A DNA stretch of 64,000 bases from CAKAHY01 sp963522175 (lineage in GTDB: Bacteria; Bacillota; Clostridia; Lachnospirales; Lachnospiraceae), in contig CAUQXC010000006.1 of assembly GCA_963522175.1 (NCBI GenBank), forward strand, positions 1-64,000, in the 5' to 3' direction. The notes below the pieces were generated by a model. That model was not told the DNA's origin. It did no database searches and was given only the letters and a program-made list of their open reading frames with translations. The first letter of the stretch is position 1. Each line of letters starts with the position of its first letter. Made by a program: the position numbers and the translations under genes. Shown piece by piece: positions 1 through 7,285 of the stretch.

Positions 1-65
1 TAGGTTCATTTTTAAGAACTATGCTTAGAGCTGTTCTTATACTATTAGTATATGAAGCAAGCACA

Positions 66-160
66 GTAAGTGCATGTGCACTTACGAAAAATTGACTTAA
101 GCCTCGCTTTCACTTCAGGCTCTTTCAGTCAATTTTTGCTTGTTGGGGAATATCCCCAAG
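66..160. repeat. Three consecutive hairpins, possible IS200-like element end
   Basis: Three inverted repeats follow one another. The first is a 9 bp stem, GTAAGTGCA, at 66-74 and 77-85 with a 2-base loop. The second is an 11 bp stem, AAAAATTGACT, at 87-97 and 127-137, with a further AGCCT/AGGCT pairing inside it. The third is GGGGAATATCCCC at 145-157. They lie on the 3' side of the TnpA-like fragment at 182-300. Elements of the IS200/IS605 family carry subterminal hairpins, so this may be one end of that element. The link is inference, and no second copy was seen in the window. Confidence 0.45.
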
Positions 161-181
161 CCCCTGCATAAGTAACTTACT

Positions 182-300
182 TTATTCAATTACCCAAGTA
201 GTGTTTGAAAAAGTTTCTGCTTCTTTCATTGAAGCTTTTTTCTCTGTATCCCTATTATATCTCAAGCCCATGAAGTATGTGATAAGCCGTCTTTATACAT
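182..300 (-). pseudogene. Relic of an IS200/IS605-type TnpA transposase
   Basis: An ideal ribosome-binding site (AGGAGG at 309-314) precedes ATG at 300-298. The frame opens with MYKDGLSHTSWA and then hits a stop at 264-262. The LSHTSW start resembles the usual N-terminus of IS200-family TnpA, where it leads into CKYHIVF. That catalytic core (HUH and Tyr) is absent. A second frame opens at 271 and runs 29 codons to a stop at 182; it is not recognisable. The reading is a transposase that lost nearly all its body. The family call rests on about 10 residues plus the neighbouring hairpins, so it is moderate at best. Confidence 0.4.
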
Positions 301-443
301 TTTAGATACCTCCTATGATATTTATTTGTGCGATTGCGGAATCCACACTTATTATACAATGAGAGGTTTTTACTTGAAGCTGAAGCTACTTGGGGACTCA
401 CCGGCTTAGTCGACGGGTTATTTTTATTGTGACTATAAAAATA

Positions 444-465
444 GGGCTGACATCACTGTCAGCCC
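444..465 (-). terminator. Terminator of the DUF3784-like gene
   Basis: A perfect 9 bp stem (GGGCTGACA with TGTCAGCCC) and a 4-base loop are followed on the minus strand by TATTTTTATAG. It lies 18 bases beyond the stop of the gene ending at 484. Confidence 0.75.
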
Positions 466-483
466 CTTAATCCAAACCTCATT

Positions 484-813
484 CTATTTATCTTTATATT
501 TTTCCTCAATAACCAAAACATAAATCGCCATAATTGCTATTGCTCCGATTAAAGGGCATATTAACGTAAACAAAATATACGGTGTGTTTTGCTCACCCAA
601 AATCGGAAGCCCGGATACAATAATAAGCAAGCCGTAAAAAATAAACAGCTTCCCCGTCGCACGGTTATACCCTTTTATATCCTTTACAGGAAAATTTTTA
701 ATATTTGCCCAAAAACCGAGAGTTTTATTTGAAAAAAATCCGCTTATTCCTATCCCGATTAGGACACAGGCACTTAGTACCAAAATTATAAAAGCCGTAA
801 CATTTTCATTCAT
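484..813 (-). CDS. Small membrane protein, DUF3784-like
   Basis: A protein of 109 residues with three predicted membrane helices (about 7-27, 55-72 and 78-102). Between the first two helices lies a short polar stretch containing W-A-N-I-K and KDIKGYNRATGK. A conserved Trp, then Lys-Asp-x-x-x-Tyr-Asn before a second helix, is the pattern of the DUF3784 family. No function is known for that family. The start is fixed by AAGGAGGGA a few bases upstream. It is the last gene of a minus-strand run that includes the broken methyltransferase and the orphan protein at 1652-2350, and a terminator follows. Confidence 0.6.
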   Translation of the reverse strand: MNENVTAFIILVLSACVLIGIGISGFFSNKTLGFWANIKNFPVKDIKGYNRATGKLFIFYGLLIIVSGLPILGEQNTPYILFTLICPLIGAIAIMAIYVLVIEEKYKDK

Positions 814-854
814 ATTGCCGCTCCCTCCTTAATTTTAGACTTTGAAGCTTTTAC

Positions 855-1594
855 TTATATAAATTCCATTTTATTTACAGCCATCTTCATCACACCGTCT
901 CCTATTCTCGCAAGCAGACGGTGAGAACAGCGAATATTCGGGCTTTTCATATCATAATACCCCAACATATAAGCTCTTGAGCTCAGTTTTATTTTTTCCG
1001 ACCAATTAAGCTCACGCTTAGGGTCATTTACGTAAAATAGACCCTCTACATTACTGCAAGCTCCGATACCAATGCCTTTACTTCATCCCTTTTAAAATAA
1101 TGAAATACTCCTGCCGCAAAGAATATCGCCCCTTCCGTGCCGTCAACTGCATCCATCCACGAATAATCCCTCAAATCACAGGCAATACTCTCCTCTCTGT
1201 CCTGCTTACTGATAAGCTTTTTACGAACAGCTATGACATCCGGAAAATCTACATTTACTATATGACATAAACCGTTATCGCATGCCTTGCCCGTCTCATC
1301 CAGTCCGCACCCTAAGTTTACAAGCCTTGCCTTGGGATATTTTTTTAAATATTCCTTGATTTCCCACATAATATCAAGCTGTCTCATCGCAGCTTCAAGA
1401 GAGCCGAATTCATATAAAAACGAATTGTTCTTTTTCTCCAATTCACCGAAATCATAATCCAATCCGGCACACAATTTCTCTGCGAAAACATCCTTATAAA
1501 GCTCCGGAAATTTTTCAGCACACATCTTTCTTCCGTACAACAAAACAATCAGCGTTTCCTGAACCGTATTCTTTTCTATCTTAACCTTTCCCAT
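855..1594 (-). pseudogene. Broken SAM-dependent O-methyltransferase (LCM/TcmP-like)
   Basis: The frame starts at ATG 1594, 8 bases after AAGGAGGTG, and reads as the N-terminal two thirds of a leucine-carboxyl-methyltransferase-like (TcmP type) enzyme. The SAM site reads VNLGCGLDE, followed by NVDFPDVI. It stops early after SELAVM (TAG near 1048). The next frame, without its own start, continues with recognisable C-terminal sequence (LFYVNDP, then YMLGYYDMKSP) to TAA at 855-857. Compared with the related copy at 3613-4424, about 35 residues between the two parts are missing, so an internal deletion has also shifted the frame. Very likely inactive. Confidence 0.75.
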
Positions 1595-1651
1595 AGAAAT
1601 ACCACCTCCTTCAAAACGCAAACACCGAGTGTTTTCAGACCTTAAGAATTC

Positions 1652-2350
1652 CTATAGGAACTGAGCCGTTTCATCATTAAGCCATTTAAGATACTGCTCC
1701 TTTGATATTACAAGCTCTTTTGTTTTCAAATCTTCAACCAAAAAAGCACTTAAATATAAGTCTCCGTTTTCCCACTTCAAAAATGTCAATTCTTCATATA
1801 CATCATAATCACCGTCAAGACGGGATATAATATCAACAAATTTTTGCTTTTCACTCATCGGCTCCTCAAAGCTGAAAAGCTGTACACTATAGGGACAAGC
1901 CCAATAACAGCCCGATACGGCAAGCGTGTCCGTTTCCGAACTGTAATCAACTTGAGTCCAGATAAAGGTTTCCATCCCAAAAAGTGAACATTCGGGAAAA
2001 AACTGCATAAGCTCCCCATTTTCAATATCCAGTACACTGTAGCCATATAAATCCTGTCTGAAAATCAAATATTCTCTACCGTTTTTATGTCTAAGCAAAT
2101 GATAAAAGGCATCTGAGTTGAAGCAATACCAATCCTTACAAAGAATATCCCCTTTATATAAACAGCATTTAGCTCCTTTGTAATTATAAGCTCCTATTTT
2201 AGCCGAATACTTGTTTATTCCGATACTGTACTCTCCGACTTCTCCCATCGGCTCCACAACTTCATTACCTGATAAGTTTTCCTCACAAAACAGAGTCATC
2301 AACTCATCCATATAACATTTGTACTTATCACTGCCTACCGCATTGGACAT
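1652..2350 (-). CDS. Uncharacterised protein, 232 residues
   Basis: I do not recognise this protein. It is soluble, acidic, and rich in Tyr, Cys and aromatic residues, with no signal peptide or membrane helix. Short hydrophobic strands alternate with charged turns (REYLIFRQ, YSVLDIENGE, DTLAVSGCYWACPYS, GDLYLSAFLVEDL), which suggests a beta-rich fold such as an irregular propeller. The start has GGAGAGAAGAA just upstream. It is followed closely by the broken methyltransferase gene. A role as an accessory or immunity-type protein is possible but unsupported. Confidence 0.5.
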   Translation of the reverse strand: MSNAVGSDKYKCYMDELMTLFCEENLSGNEVVEPMGEVGEYSIGINKYSAKIGAYNYKGAKCCLYKGDILCKDWYCFNSDAFYHLLRHKNGREYLIFRQDLYGYSVLDIENGELMQFFPECSLFGMETFIWTQVDYSSETDTLAVSGCYWACPYSVQLFSFEEPMSEKQKFVDIISRLDGDYDVYEELTFLKWENGDLYLSAFLVEDLKTKELVISKEQYLKWLNDETAQFL

Positions 2351-2440
2351 TTCTTCTCTCCATATCTTTATACAAAACCTAAACCTTCCTTTATCAGTAT
2401 TTTACCCGCCTTATCGGTGAATAGCAATGGAAAATATGGT

Positions 2441-2446
2441 ATAATA
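2441..2446 (+). promoter_or_regulatory. Likely -10 box for the CobD-like gene
   Basis: A perfect TATAAT sits 65 bases before the start at 2511, in the divergent gap. No convincing -35 box is seen at the usual distance. Confidence 0.4.
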
Positions 2447-2510
2447 TAATTTAGTAAGCCGTTCCTGATTTTAATTACAGGCTTTAAAATAAAAATACGG
2501 GAGGATTGTT

Positions 2511-3599
2511 ATGAGTAAGAATAAACACGGTGCAAATCTTTTTGAATTGGCGGAAAAATACGGCTTTTGCATAGAAGATATTATGGATTTCAGTTCCAAT
2601 ATAAACCCTTTCGGAGCAAGCCCCAAAGCTCTTGATTATGTGTGCAAAAACATCGACAGGCTGTCCATATATCCGGATCCGGAATATAAAAATCTGTTGA
2701 ATACCTTGTCGCTTTACTGTAAAACAAAACCCGAAAATATATTACTCGGTTCGGGCGCTACGGGTCTTATATCGGCATTTATAAATTACATAAACCCCAA
2801 AAAAGCCATGCTTATAATACCTGCATACTCGGAGTATGAGGCTGAACTTTTCAAGCTTAAGAACAGCGAAATTTTTTATCACATTCTAAAAAAAGAGAAT
2901 GATTTTCTGATCGATACGGATGTTCTTATAGGTGAAATAAAGCAAAATAATATCGAGCTCCTGATAATGTGCAGCCCCAACAACCCTACCGGCAGCGTTA
3001 TAAATAACGAGCAGATGCTTTATCTGCTTTCAAATACAAGCTGCTATATTTTAGTTGATGAGACCTATGTTGAATTCAGTGACACCGAAAAATTCTCTTC
3101 CGCAAAGCTTTGCACAAAATCCGATAAGCTTTTTGTTATAAGAAGCACAAGCAAATTCTTTGCCGTACCCGGTATACGTTTAGGCTACGGTATAAGCTCC
3201 AACACCGGCTTTTTGGAGCATTACAGGTCCTTTACCGATTTATGGGCTGTTAATATAGTCGCTTCCATGATGGGGGAAATCATGTTTTCCGATACCGACT
3301 TTATAAATGATTGCTATGAGCGAATATCAAGTGAAAGAAACTATCTCAAGAACTCCTTGGAAAAGCTCACGGATTTGAAGGTCTACCCTACTTTCGGCAA
3401 TTTCATACTATGTGAAATAGTTTCAAGAAAAACCGATGCCACACAGCTTTATGAAAAGCTCATATCAAAAGCTGTCGCAATAAGGGATTGCTCAAACTTT
3501 AAAACTCTTGACAAATACTTTTTCCGTATATGCGTATTAAAACACGAGCAAAATAAATTTTTGATAAAACAGCTTAATGAGATATTTACCGAAATATAA
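2511..3599 (+). CDS. CobD-like threonine-phosphate decarboxylase / PLP aminotransferase
   Basis: A fold-type I PLP enzyme of 362 residues, close in length to CobD. CobD makes (R)-1-amino-2-propanol phosphate from threonine phosphate for the nucleotide loop of cobalamin. Family landmarks are HGANLFELAEKYG at the N-terminus, DFSSNINPFG, the substrate-loop CSPNNPTG, the PLP-binding DETYVEF, the Schiff-base Lys in STSKFFAVPGIRLGYG, and a C-terminal FRIC Arg. It may equally be a histidinol-phosphate-type aminotransferase, since no other cobalamin gene lies in the window. GGGAGG precedes the ATG. A methyltransferase gene, now frameshifted, follows after 13 bases in the same operon. Confidence 0.75.
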   Translation: MSKNKHGANLFELAEKYGFCIEDIMDFSSNINPFGASPKALDYVCKNIDRLSIYPDPEYKNLLNTLSLYCKTKPENILLGSGATGLISAFINYINPKKAMLIIPAYSEYEAELFKLKNSEIFYHILKKENDFLIDTDVLIGEIKQNNIELLIMCSPNNPTGSVINNEQMLYLLSNTSCYILVDETYVEFSDTEKFSSAKLCTKSDKLFVIRSTSKFFAVPGIRLGYGISSNTGFLEHYRSFTDLWAVNIVASMMGEIMFSDTDFINDCYERISSERNYLKNSLEKLTDLKVYPTFGNFILCEIVSRKTDATQLYEKLISKAVAIRDCSNFKTLDKYFFRICVLKHEQNKFLIKQLNEIFTEI

Positions 3600-3612
3600 G
3601 AAGGAGGAAAAT

Positions 3613-4424
3613 ATGAGCAAGGAAAAGTTACTTTCCGGTGTAGAAGACACCTTGTATATACCGCTTACCGCAAGAATATACGTTTCCGAGAAATTTCCGG
3701 AATTCTTCCATGATGAAAAAGCCTTGTCGTTAAAGCAATATATACCGACGAAAGACATAAACAACAATACCGACGAATACTTTTATATGGCAAGCGTTTG
3801 CAGACAACAAACAATAGATAAAAAATAATTGAATTTCTTTGAAAGAACAAAAAAGCTAATGTAGTATTTTTAGGAGCCGGATTGGAAACGGCATATAATC
3901 GTATAAATAATGTTACAGCCAGCTTTTATCAAGTAGATTTGCCTGATGTTATAAACACGAGAAAACGAATATTGGGAAATGCAAATAACGAAAGCTTAAT
4001 ATCCGGAGATATGTTTACTCTTGACTGGATAAAGGAAATAGATGTTAATTTGCCTACAATGATTGTTGTTTCGGGGGTATATCAATATTTTCATTCATCT
4101 GAAATTATTAATATGATTACAAAAATGAAATCATTAATCCCGAAGGGTGAACTCGTCTTTGATGCAACCGACTCCAAAGGTCTGAAGCTTGCCGATAAAT
4201 ATGTGAAAAAAACAGGAAATACCGATGCGCAGATGTATTTTTGTGTAGATGACCCTCAAAAATTTGCAAATACTACAGGTACGAGGCTTACAGCGGTCGA
4301 CGGCTTTTTTAGGGACGCATTGAAGGAGTGCAGAGGATTAAAGTTAATGACACGGGTATATATGTATTTTGCCGACAAACTGCACAGAACACTTGTAATT
4401 CATTTAATTTTTAATCAGGGATGA
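3613..4424 (+). pseudogene. Frameshifted SAM-dependent O-methyltransferase (LCM/TcmP-like)
   Basis: The start at 3613 has GAAGGAGG just upstream. The first frame gives 71 residues (ending CRQQTIDKK) typical of the family N-terminus. The rest continues in another frame: KKANVVFLGAGLETAYNRI gives the SAM-binding loop, then QVDLPDVINTRKR, VSGVYQYF and LVFDATDSKG, to a stop at 4424. Between them (about 3815-3855) lie a frameshift in an A-rich run and an in-frame TGA in the downstream frame. Joined, the parts give about 270 residues, the normal family length. Only a small lesion separates it from an intact gene. It follows the CobD-like gene, so the pair once formed an operon. Confidence 0.75.
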
Positions 4425-4451
4425 CCGTAAAACGATCCTCCCTGATTTTTT
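4413..4451 (+). terminator. Terminator of the CobD-like/methyltransferase operon
   Basis: Stem AATCAGGGA (4413-4421) pairs with TCCCTGATT (4439-4447) and is followed by a T run. It overlaps the last codons of the methyltransferase frame. Confidence 0.75.
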
Positions 4452-4463
4452 GCACTATGCTCC

Positions 4464-5015
4464 TTATGCTTCCTTATAGACCAATTCCTTTAAAGGAAGA
4501 AAGGTCTTAGCCAAGGTATAAAATACAATTACATTGACAGGAAGTGAAATAAGATTTTTTGTCACTCTCACAGGCAATATAAGCATATAAGACTTGCCTT
4601 GTAAAATACTTATAAAATATGTATTTATAATCAGATTACACAATATCGTAACTATAAGCTCCGAAATTATTACTCTTCTTATATCGAGCTTCTTTTTGTA
4701 AAGTATACTTCCTCTGATAAAGCCCGTCAAAATTGCATTGAGCGTAAAGCCTATGAAAAACGCTCCGTCGGGCTTCATAATGTACTTAACGACATCCGCA
4801 ACGGCTCCAAAGGCTCCGGCAACCACGGGACCGAATAAAAATGCGGCTAAAGTGGCGGGAATACTTGAAAATCCCACCTTGGCAATACCCCCGATATTAA
4901 TGGTATAATATCCGAGTACTATACTTGCGGATATAAGCATAGCGCAGGTTGTTACGGTTCTTACCTTCTTTAATTCATTACACGAGCTTGTAAAAATATT
5001 GTTTTTTTGTTCCAT
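4464..5015 (-). CDS. folT: ECF transporter S component, folate type (FolT-like)
   Basis: A membrane protein of 183 residues with about six helices, the size of an energy-coupling-factor substrate-binding component. The helix-1 region with LISASIVLGYYTI and the loop PDGAFFIGFTLNAILTGFIRG, with its Gly and Asn residues, fit the folate family. Such a protein captures folate and works with a shared EcfA/EcfT module, which is not in this window. The strongest support is the tetrahydrofolate riboswitch in its leader. AGGAGGTATA precedes the ATG at 5015 and may be masked by the leader RNA. Confidence 0.85.
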   Translation of the reverse strand: MEQKNNIFTSSCNELKKVRTVTTCAMLISASIVLGYYTINIGGIAKVGFSSIPATLAAFLFGPVVAGAFGAVADVVKYIMKPDGAFFIGFTLNAILTGFIRGSILYKKKLDIRRVIISELIVTILCNLIINTYFISILQGKSYMLILPVRVTKNLISLPVNVIVFYTLAKTFLPLKELVYKEA

Positions 5016-5020
5016 AAAAA

Positions 5021-5078
5021 TATACCTCCTTTGCAGATTATCGGACTACAAAACAGGTATACAATATGTCTTTGTATA
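5021..5078 (-). promoter_or_regulatory. Switching hairpins that can mask the folT ribosome-binding site
   Basis: On the transcript, TATACAA (5078-5072) can pair with TTGTATA (5064-5058). The overlapping TATACCT (5061-5055) can instead pair with AGGTATA (5027-5021), which is half of the AGGAGG site of folT. The two pairings exclude each other. This is a plausible translational expression platform for the riboswitch just upstream. Pairing is seen; the mechanism is inferred. Confidence 0.55.
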
Positions 5079-5084
5079 TCTTTT

Positions 5085-5178
5085 GCAGCGGGATGCAAAC
5101 CTGATAACACATCTTTAGATTTCGTTCATCGACAACTCCCCGTTCGGATGACACTTAACGCACCAGGTTCTACTCTGC
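5085..5178 (-). ncRNA. Tetrahydrofolate (THF) riboswitch
   Basis: Read on the minus strand, the leader contains the conserved blocks of the THF riboswitch in order: GCAGAGTAG, GTGCGTTAAGTGTCATCC, GGGGAGTTGTCG and GGTTTGCATCCCGCTGC. The closing P1 stem pairs GCAG at 5178-5175 with CTGC at 5088-5085. The riboswitch class senses reduced folates and commonly controls folT, which is exactly the gene downstream. The gap from 5016 to 5381 is thus mostly explained by this leader and a terminator. Confidence 0.85.
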
Positions 5179-5290
5179 GAAAATTTTTATTTTCTATTCT
5201 TTATCAATATACATCATTACACTATAAAAAGCAATACCTCCAAAGCTAAATAATTCCGAAAAATCCGCTTTTTTTCAATAAATACAACAA

Positions 5291-5317
5291 AGGAGCCGAT
5301 TGTGGTGCTCGGCTCCT
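5291..5317 (-). terminator. Terminator of the cell-wall-binding protein gene
   Basis: Perfect 9 bp stem AGGAGCCGA/TCGGCTCCT, followed on the minus strand by TTGTTGTATTT. It lies 65 bases past the stop at 5382. Confidence 0.7.
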
Positions 5318-5381
5318 ATACTTCATCAAATCTTTGCTTGGAATTTTGTGTCTTAGCCTTCGGTGCTTCTCGTTTGCTAAA

Positions 5382-5897
5382 CTACTCTATCCTAATTTCC
5401 TGTTTTGCATTCTCCTGCTTCTGCTGCGTTTGCCCGTCACCGTTGTTATTCTGAGCAGCAGCTTCGACATGCCTTGTATTTGATACATCCGGTACATCAT
5501 TAAATGACACGCCGGCTTTCTTTAATTCAGCTATTGTCTTCTCGCTCAAGGCTCCCTCATACTCGCTCGAGGTGTCGCATTCCAGCTTTACTCCCTTATA
5601 AACAGAGCCGTTTACCAACAGTTTCCCGTAACTTCCCGTACCTCTTACAGTATCAAGGAGATAGTAACGACCGTTATTTGAACGGAATAAACCTGTACGC
5701 ATGATTCCGTTTCCATCCAACAAATACCAATATCCATCATCATGTACCCATGCGTCGGTAACCGCTGTGCCATTTTCATAATACAGCCAATTATTATTTG
5801 AGTCGGTTCTCCAGTTTGATGAATATGCATATACTTGCCCTGCCATCACCACAACAAGGAGGGCTGTTGCCAGAACCGTTTTCATTATTTTTCTCAT
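5382..5897 (-). CDS. Secreted protein with cell-wall-binding repeats
   Basis: The start is placed at ATG 5897, about 10 bases after AAGGAGAAGG, which gives 171 residues. The N-terminus is a signal peptide: MRKIMK, a hydrophobic core (TVLATALLVVVMAG), then a probable VYA cleavage site. Two choline-binding-type repeats follow (NNWLYYENGTAVTDAW, DGYWYLLDGNGIMRTGLF), rich in Trp, Tyr and Gly as in CW_binding_1. The C-terminal half has a possible short helix and a Gln/Asn-rich tail. It lacks an enzyme domain, so it is probably a small cell-surface binding protein. It is a single-gene unit with its own promoter and terminator. Confidence 0.75.
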   Translation of the reverse strand: MRKIMKTVLATALLVVVMAGQVYAYSSNWRTDSNNNWLYYENGTAVTDAWVHDDGYWYLLDGNGIMRTGLFRSNNGRYYLLDTVRGTGSYGKLLVNGSVYKGVKLECDTSSEYEGALSEKTIAELKKAGVSFNDVPDVSNTRHVEAAAQNNNGDGQTQQKQENAKQEIRIE

Positions 5898-6020
5898 ACG
5901 TTCCTTCTCCTTAAGTTTGTATTTCAGCCAAACAACGCACATTTAGCTGATTCTACTATACTTGTACCTAGACTGAAATATTATGTCATTACAAAAACGG
6001 TTTCATATAGTAGTACTTAT

Positions 6021-6049
6021 AGAATATATTATCTGATAATTCATGTCAA
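6021..6049 (-). promoter_or_regulatory. Promoter of the cell-wall-binding protein gene
   Basis: Minus-strand TTGACA (6049-6044), 17 bases, then TATTCT (6026-6021), a strong sigma-A-type promoter. It leaves a leader of about 115 bases before the ATG at 5897. Confidence 0.75.
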
Positions 6050-6209
6050 GATGTAGAATCCACGAAATATTATCTTGTATTTCTTCAAAAATCGGGCAAT
6101 TTATATATTGGCACACTTATATTCAGAGCTTTTAAAAATCTGATTATCCCTATCACAATTCTTTAATATACGTCTTTTTTCGTTATTTTATACTATTGTA
6201 TATACTGTT

Positions 6210-6662
6210 TTAATCCCTCCTTATACCCTTGTTTAATTTTCCGACTTTATCCTTCCATACAAAGTACTGAACTATCCACATTATGACAAATACGGATAAA
6301 AAGATACCGAAGTACCCCAAAAAACCTGCTAAGCTGTGTTCCATCCAGTTCATTATATATGCAGCCGGCAACATCACGAGGGATGCCCCTACAAAATAAA
6401 CAAAGCTTTGTTTTGCTATACTCCATGAGTCCATTTCCCACACGAGGGCAAGTAGAGACATAGCCGCACCCATAAAGCCGCATACCAAAGTCTGTAAAAT
6501 TACAGCCGATATCTCACTTCCCATTGTGTCTGCCAAACCCTTTGTAACATTGTAATACTTCCCTTCACCTATAAGTATGGAAATAATAATTGTAATCACA
6601 TAACCTATGCTTATTCCTATAGGGAAACCGAGCAATACCCTTTCTGTAAACTTCTTTTTCAT
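6210..6662 (-). CDS. DUF3021 membrane protein
   Basis: About 150 residues with four hydrophobic helices: near 12-32, 55-78, 88-108 and 115-137. The pattern fits DUF3021, whose members are regularly found directly after a LytTR regulator, as here. The probable start is ATG 6662, 6 bases after GAGGTG. A GTG at 6671 within that binding site is less likely. The gene begins about 10 bases after the LytTR stop, so the two are co-transcribed. In known pairs the membrane protein is thought to modulate the regulator; no ligand is known. Confidence 0.75.
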   Translation of the reverse strand: MKKKFTERVLLGFPIGISIGYVITIIISILIGEGKYYNVTKGLADTMGSEISAVILQTLVCGFMGAAMSLLALVWEMDSWSIAKQSFVYFVGASLVMLPAAYIMNWMEHSLAGFLGYFGIFLSVFVIMWIVQYFVWKDKVGKLNKGIRRD

Positions 6663-6672
6663 TATTCTCACC

Positions 6673-7113
6673 TCATATTCCTAAAACTTGCTTAATCCCG
6701 GCGACATATCGCCTTGAAACATAGGTAGCGGCACCGTTTAACAACGTAACACATATAGTGCCCGAAAAGCTGAGATCAAAGTTCTTTACTTGTCTGAGAT
6801 TGATAATCTCCGAATTCGAAATGCGGACGAAACTGCTTTTATCAAGCCTCTCCTCAAGCTCATATAAACGTAAGCGGAGTACGTATTTTCCTTTTTTTGT
6901 CGAAGCGACAACCTTTCCCGAATCCGTAAATATATGAATTATTTCTTCCTCATCAAGTATTTCCAGAGTATCATCCTTGAAGCCTGCAAGAATTTGCGGC
7001 ATTTCACCGGAAAGTCTTTTCACCAAAGCATCTATATCCTGAGTGATTTTATCGCAAATTACAACGATCCTAGGCTCTTTGCAGGTATTGTCAAGCTTAA
7101 TTTCAATCTTCAT
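6673..7113 (-). CDS. LytTR-type DNA-binding regulator
   Basis: A protein of 146 residues with a C-terminal LytTR domain (about 50-146). Visible family residues are EIIHIFTDSGKVVASTKKGKY, then LEERLDKSSFVRISNSEIIN and the closing SRRYVAGIKQVLG. The N-terminal 50 residues are not a receiver domain, so this is a stand-alone regulator, as in other LytTR-DUF3021 pairs. GAAGGAGG precedes ATG 7113. Such modules often regulate their own promoter and sometimes bacteriocin or competence genes. The target here is unknown. Confidence 0.85.
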   Translation of the reverse strand: MKIEIKLDNTCKEPRIVVICDKITQDIDALVKRLSGEMPQILAGFKDDTLEILDEEEIIHIFTDSGKVVASTKKGKYVLRLRLYELEERLDKSSFVRISNSEIINLRQVKNFDLSFSGTICVTLLNGAATYVSRRYVAGIKQVLGI

Positions 7114-7214
7114 CTTTTACCTCCTTCCTATGCCTTAAGTATATATGATTTGTATTTATTTTCCACAATTTTTCACTATCCGGTCGTATTTTGACCCTAA
7201 GCGGTAAGCTATAT

Positions 7215-7277
7215 AAAAAGACCCCTTTACAAGCTCCGATGCATAAGTGACCGAAGCCTTGTATAAGAGATCTTTTT
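7215..7277 (-). terminator. Terminator of tkt
   Basis: A long imperfect hairpin: AAAGATCTCTTATACAAGGC at 7275-7256 pairs with GCTTGTAAAGGGGTCTTTTT at 7234-7215 (some G-U pairs), ending in a T run. It lies just after the transketolase stop at 7286. Confidence 0.7.
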
Positions 7278-7285
7278 TAATCATA

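Noticed and set aside
3816..3850. Selenocysteine or pyrrolysine at the TGA in the methyltransferase
   Set aside because: A frameshift is also needed at the same place, and no downstream insertion hairpin is evident, so decay is simpler.
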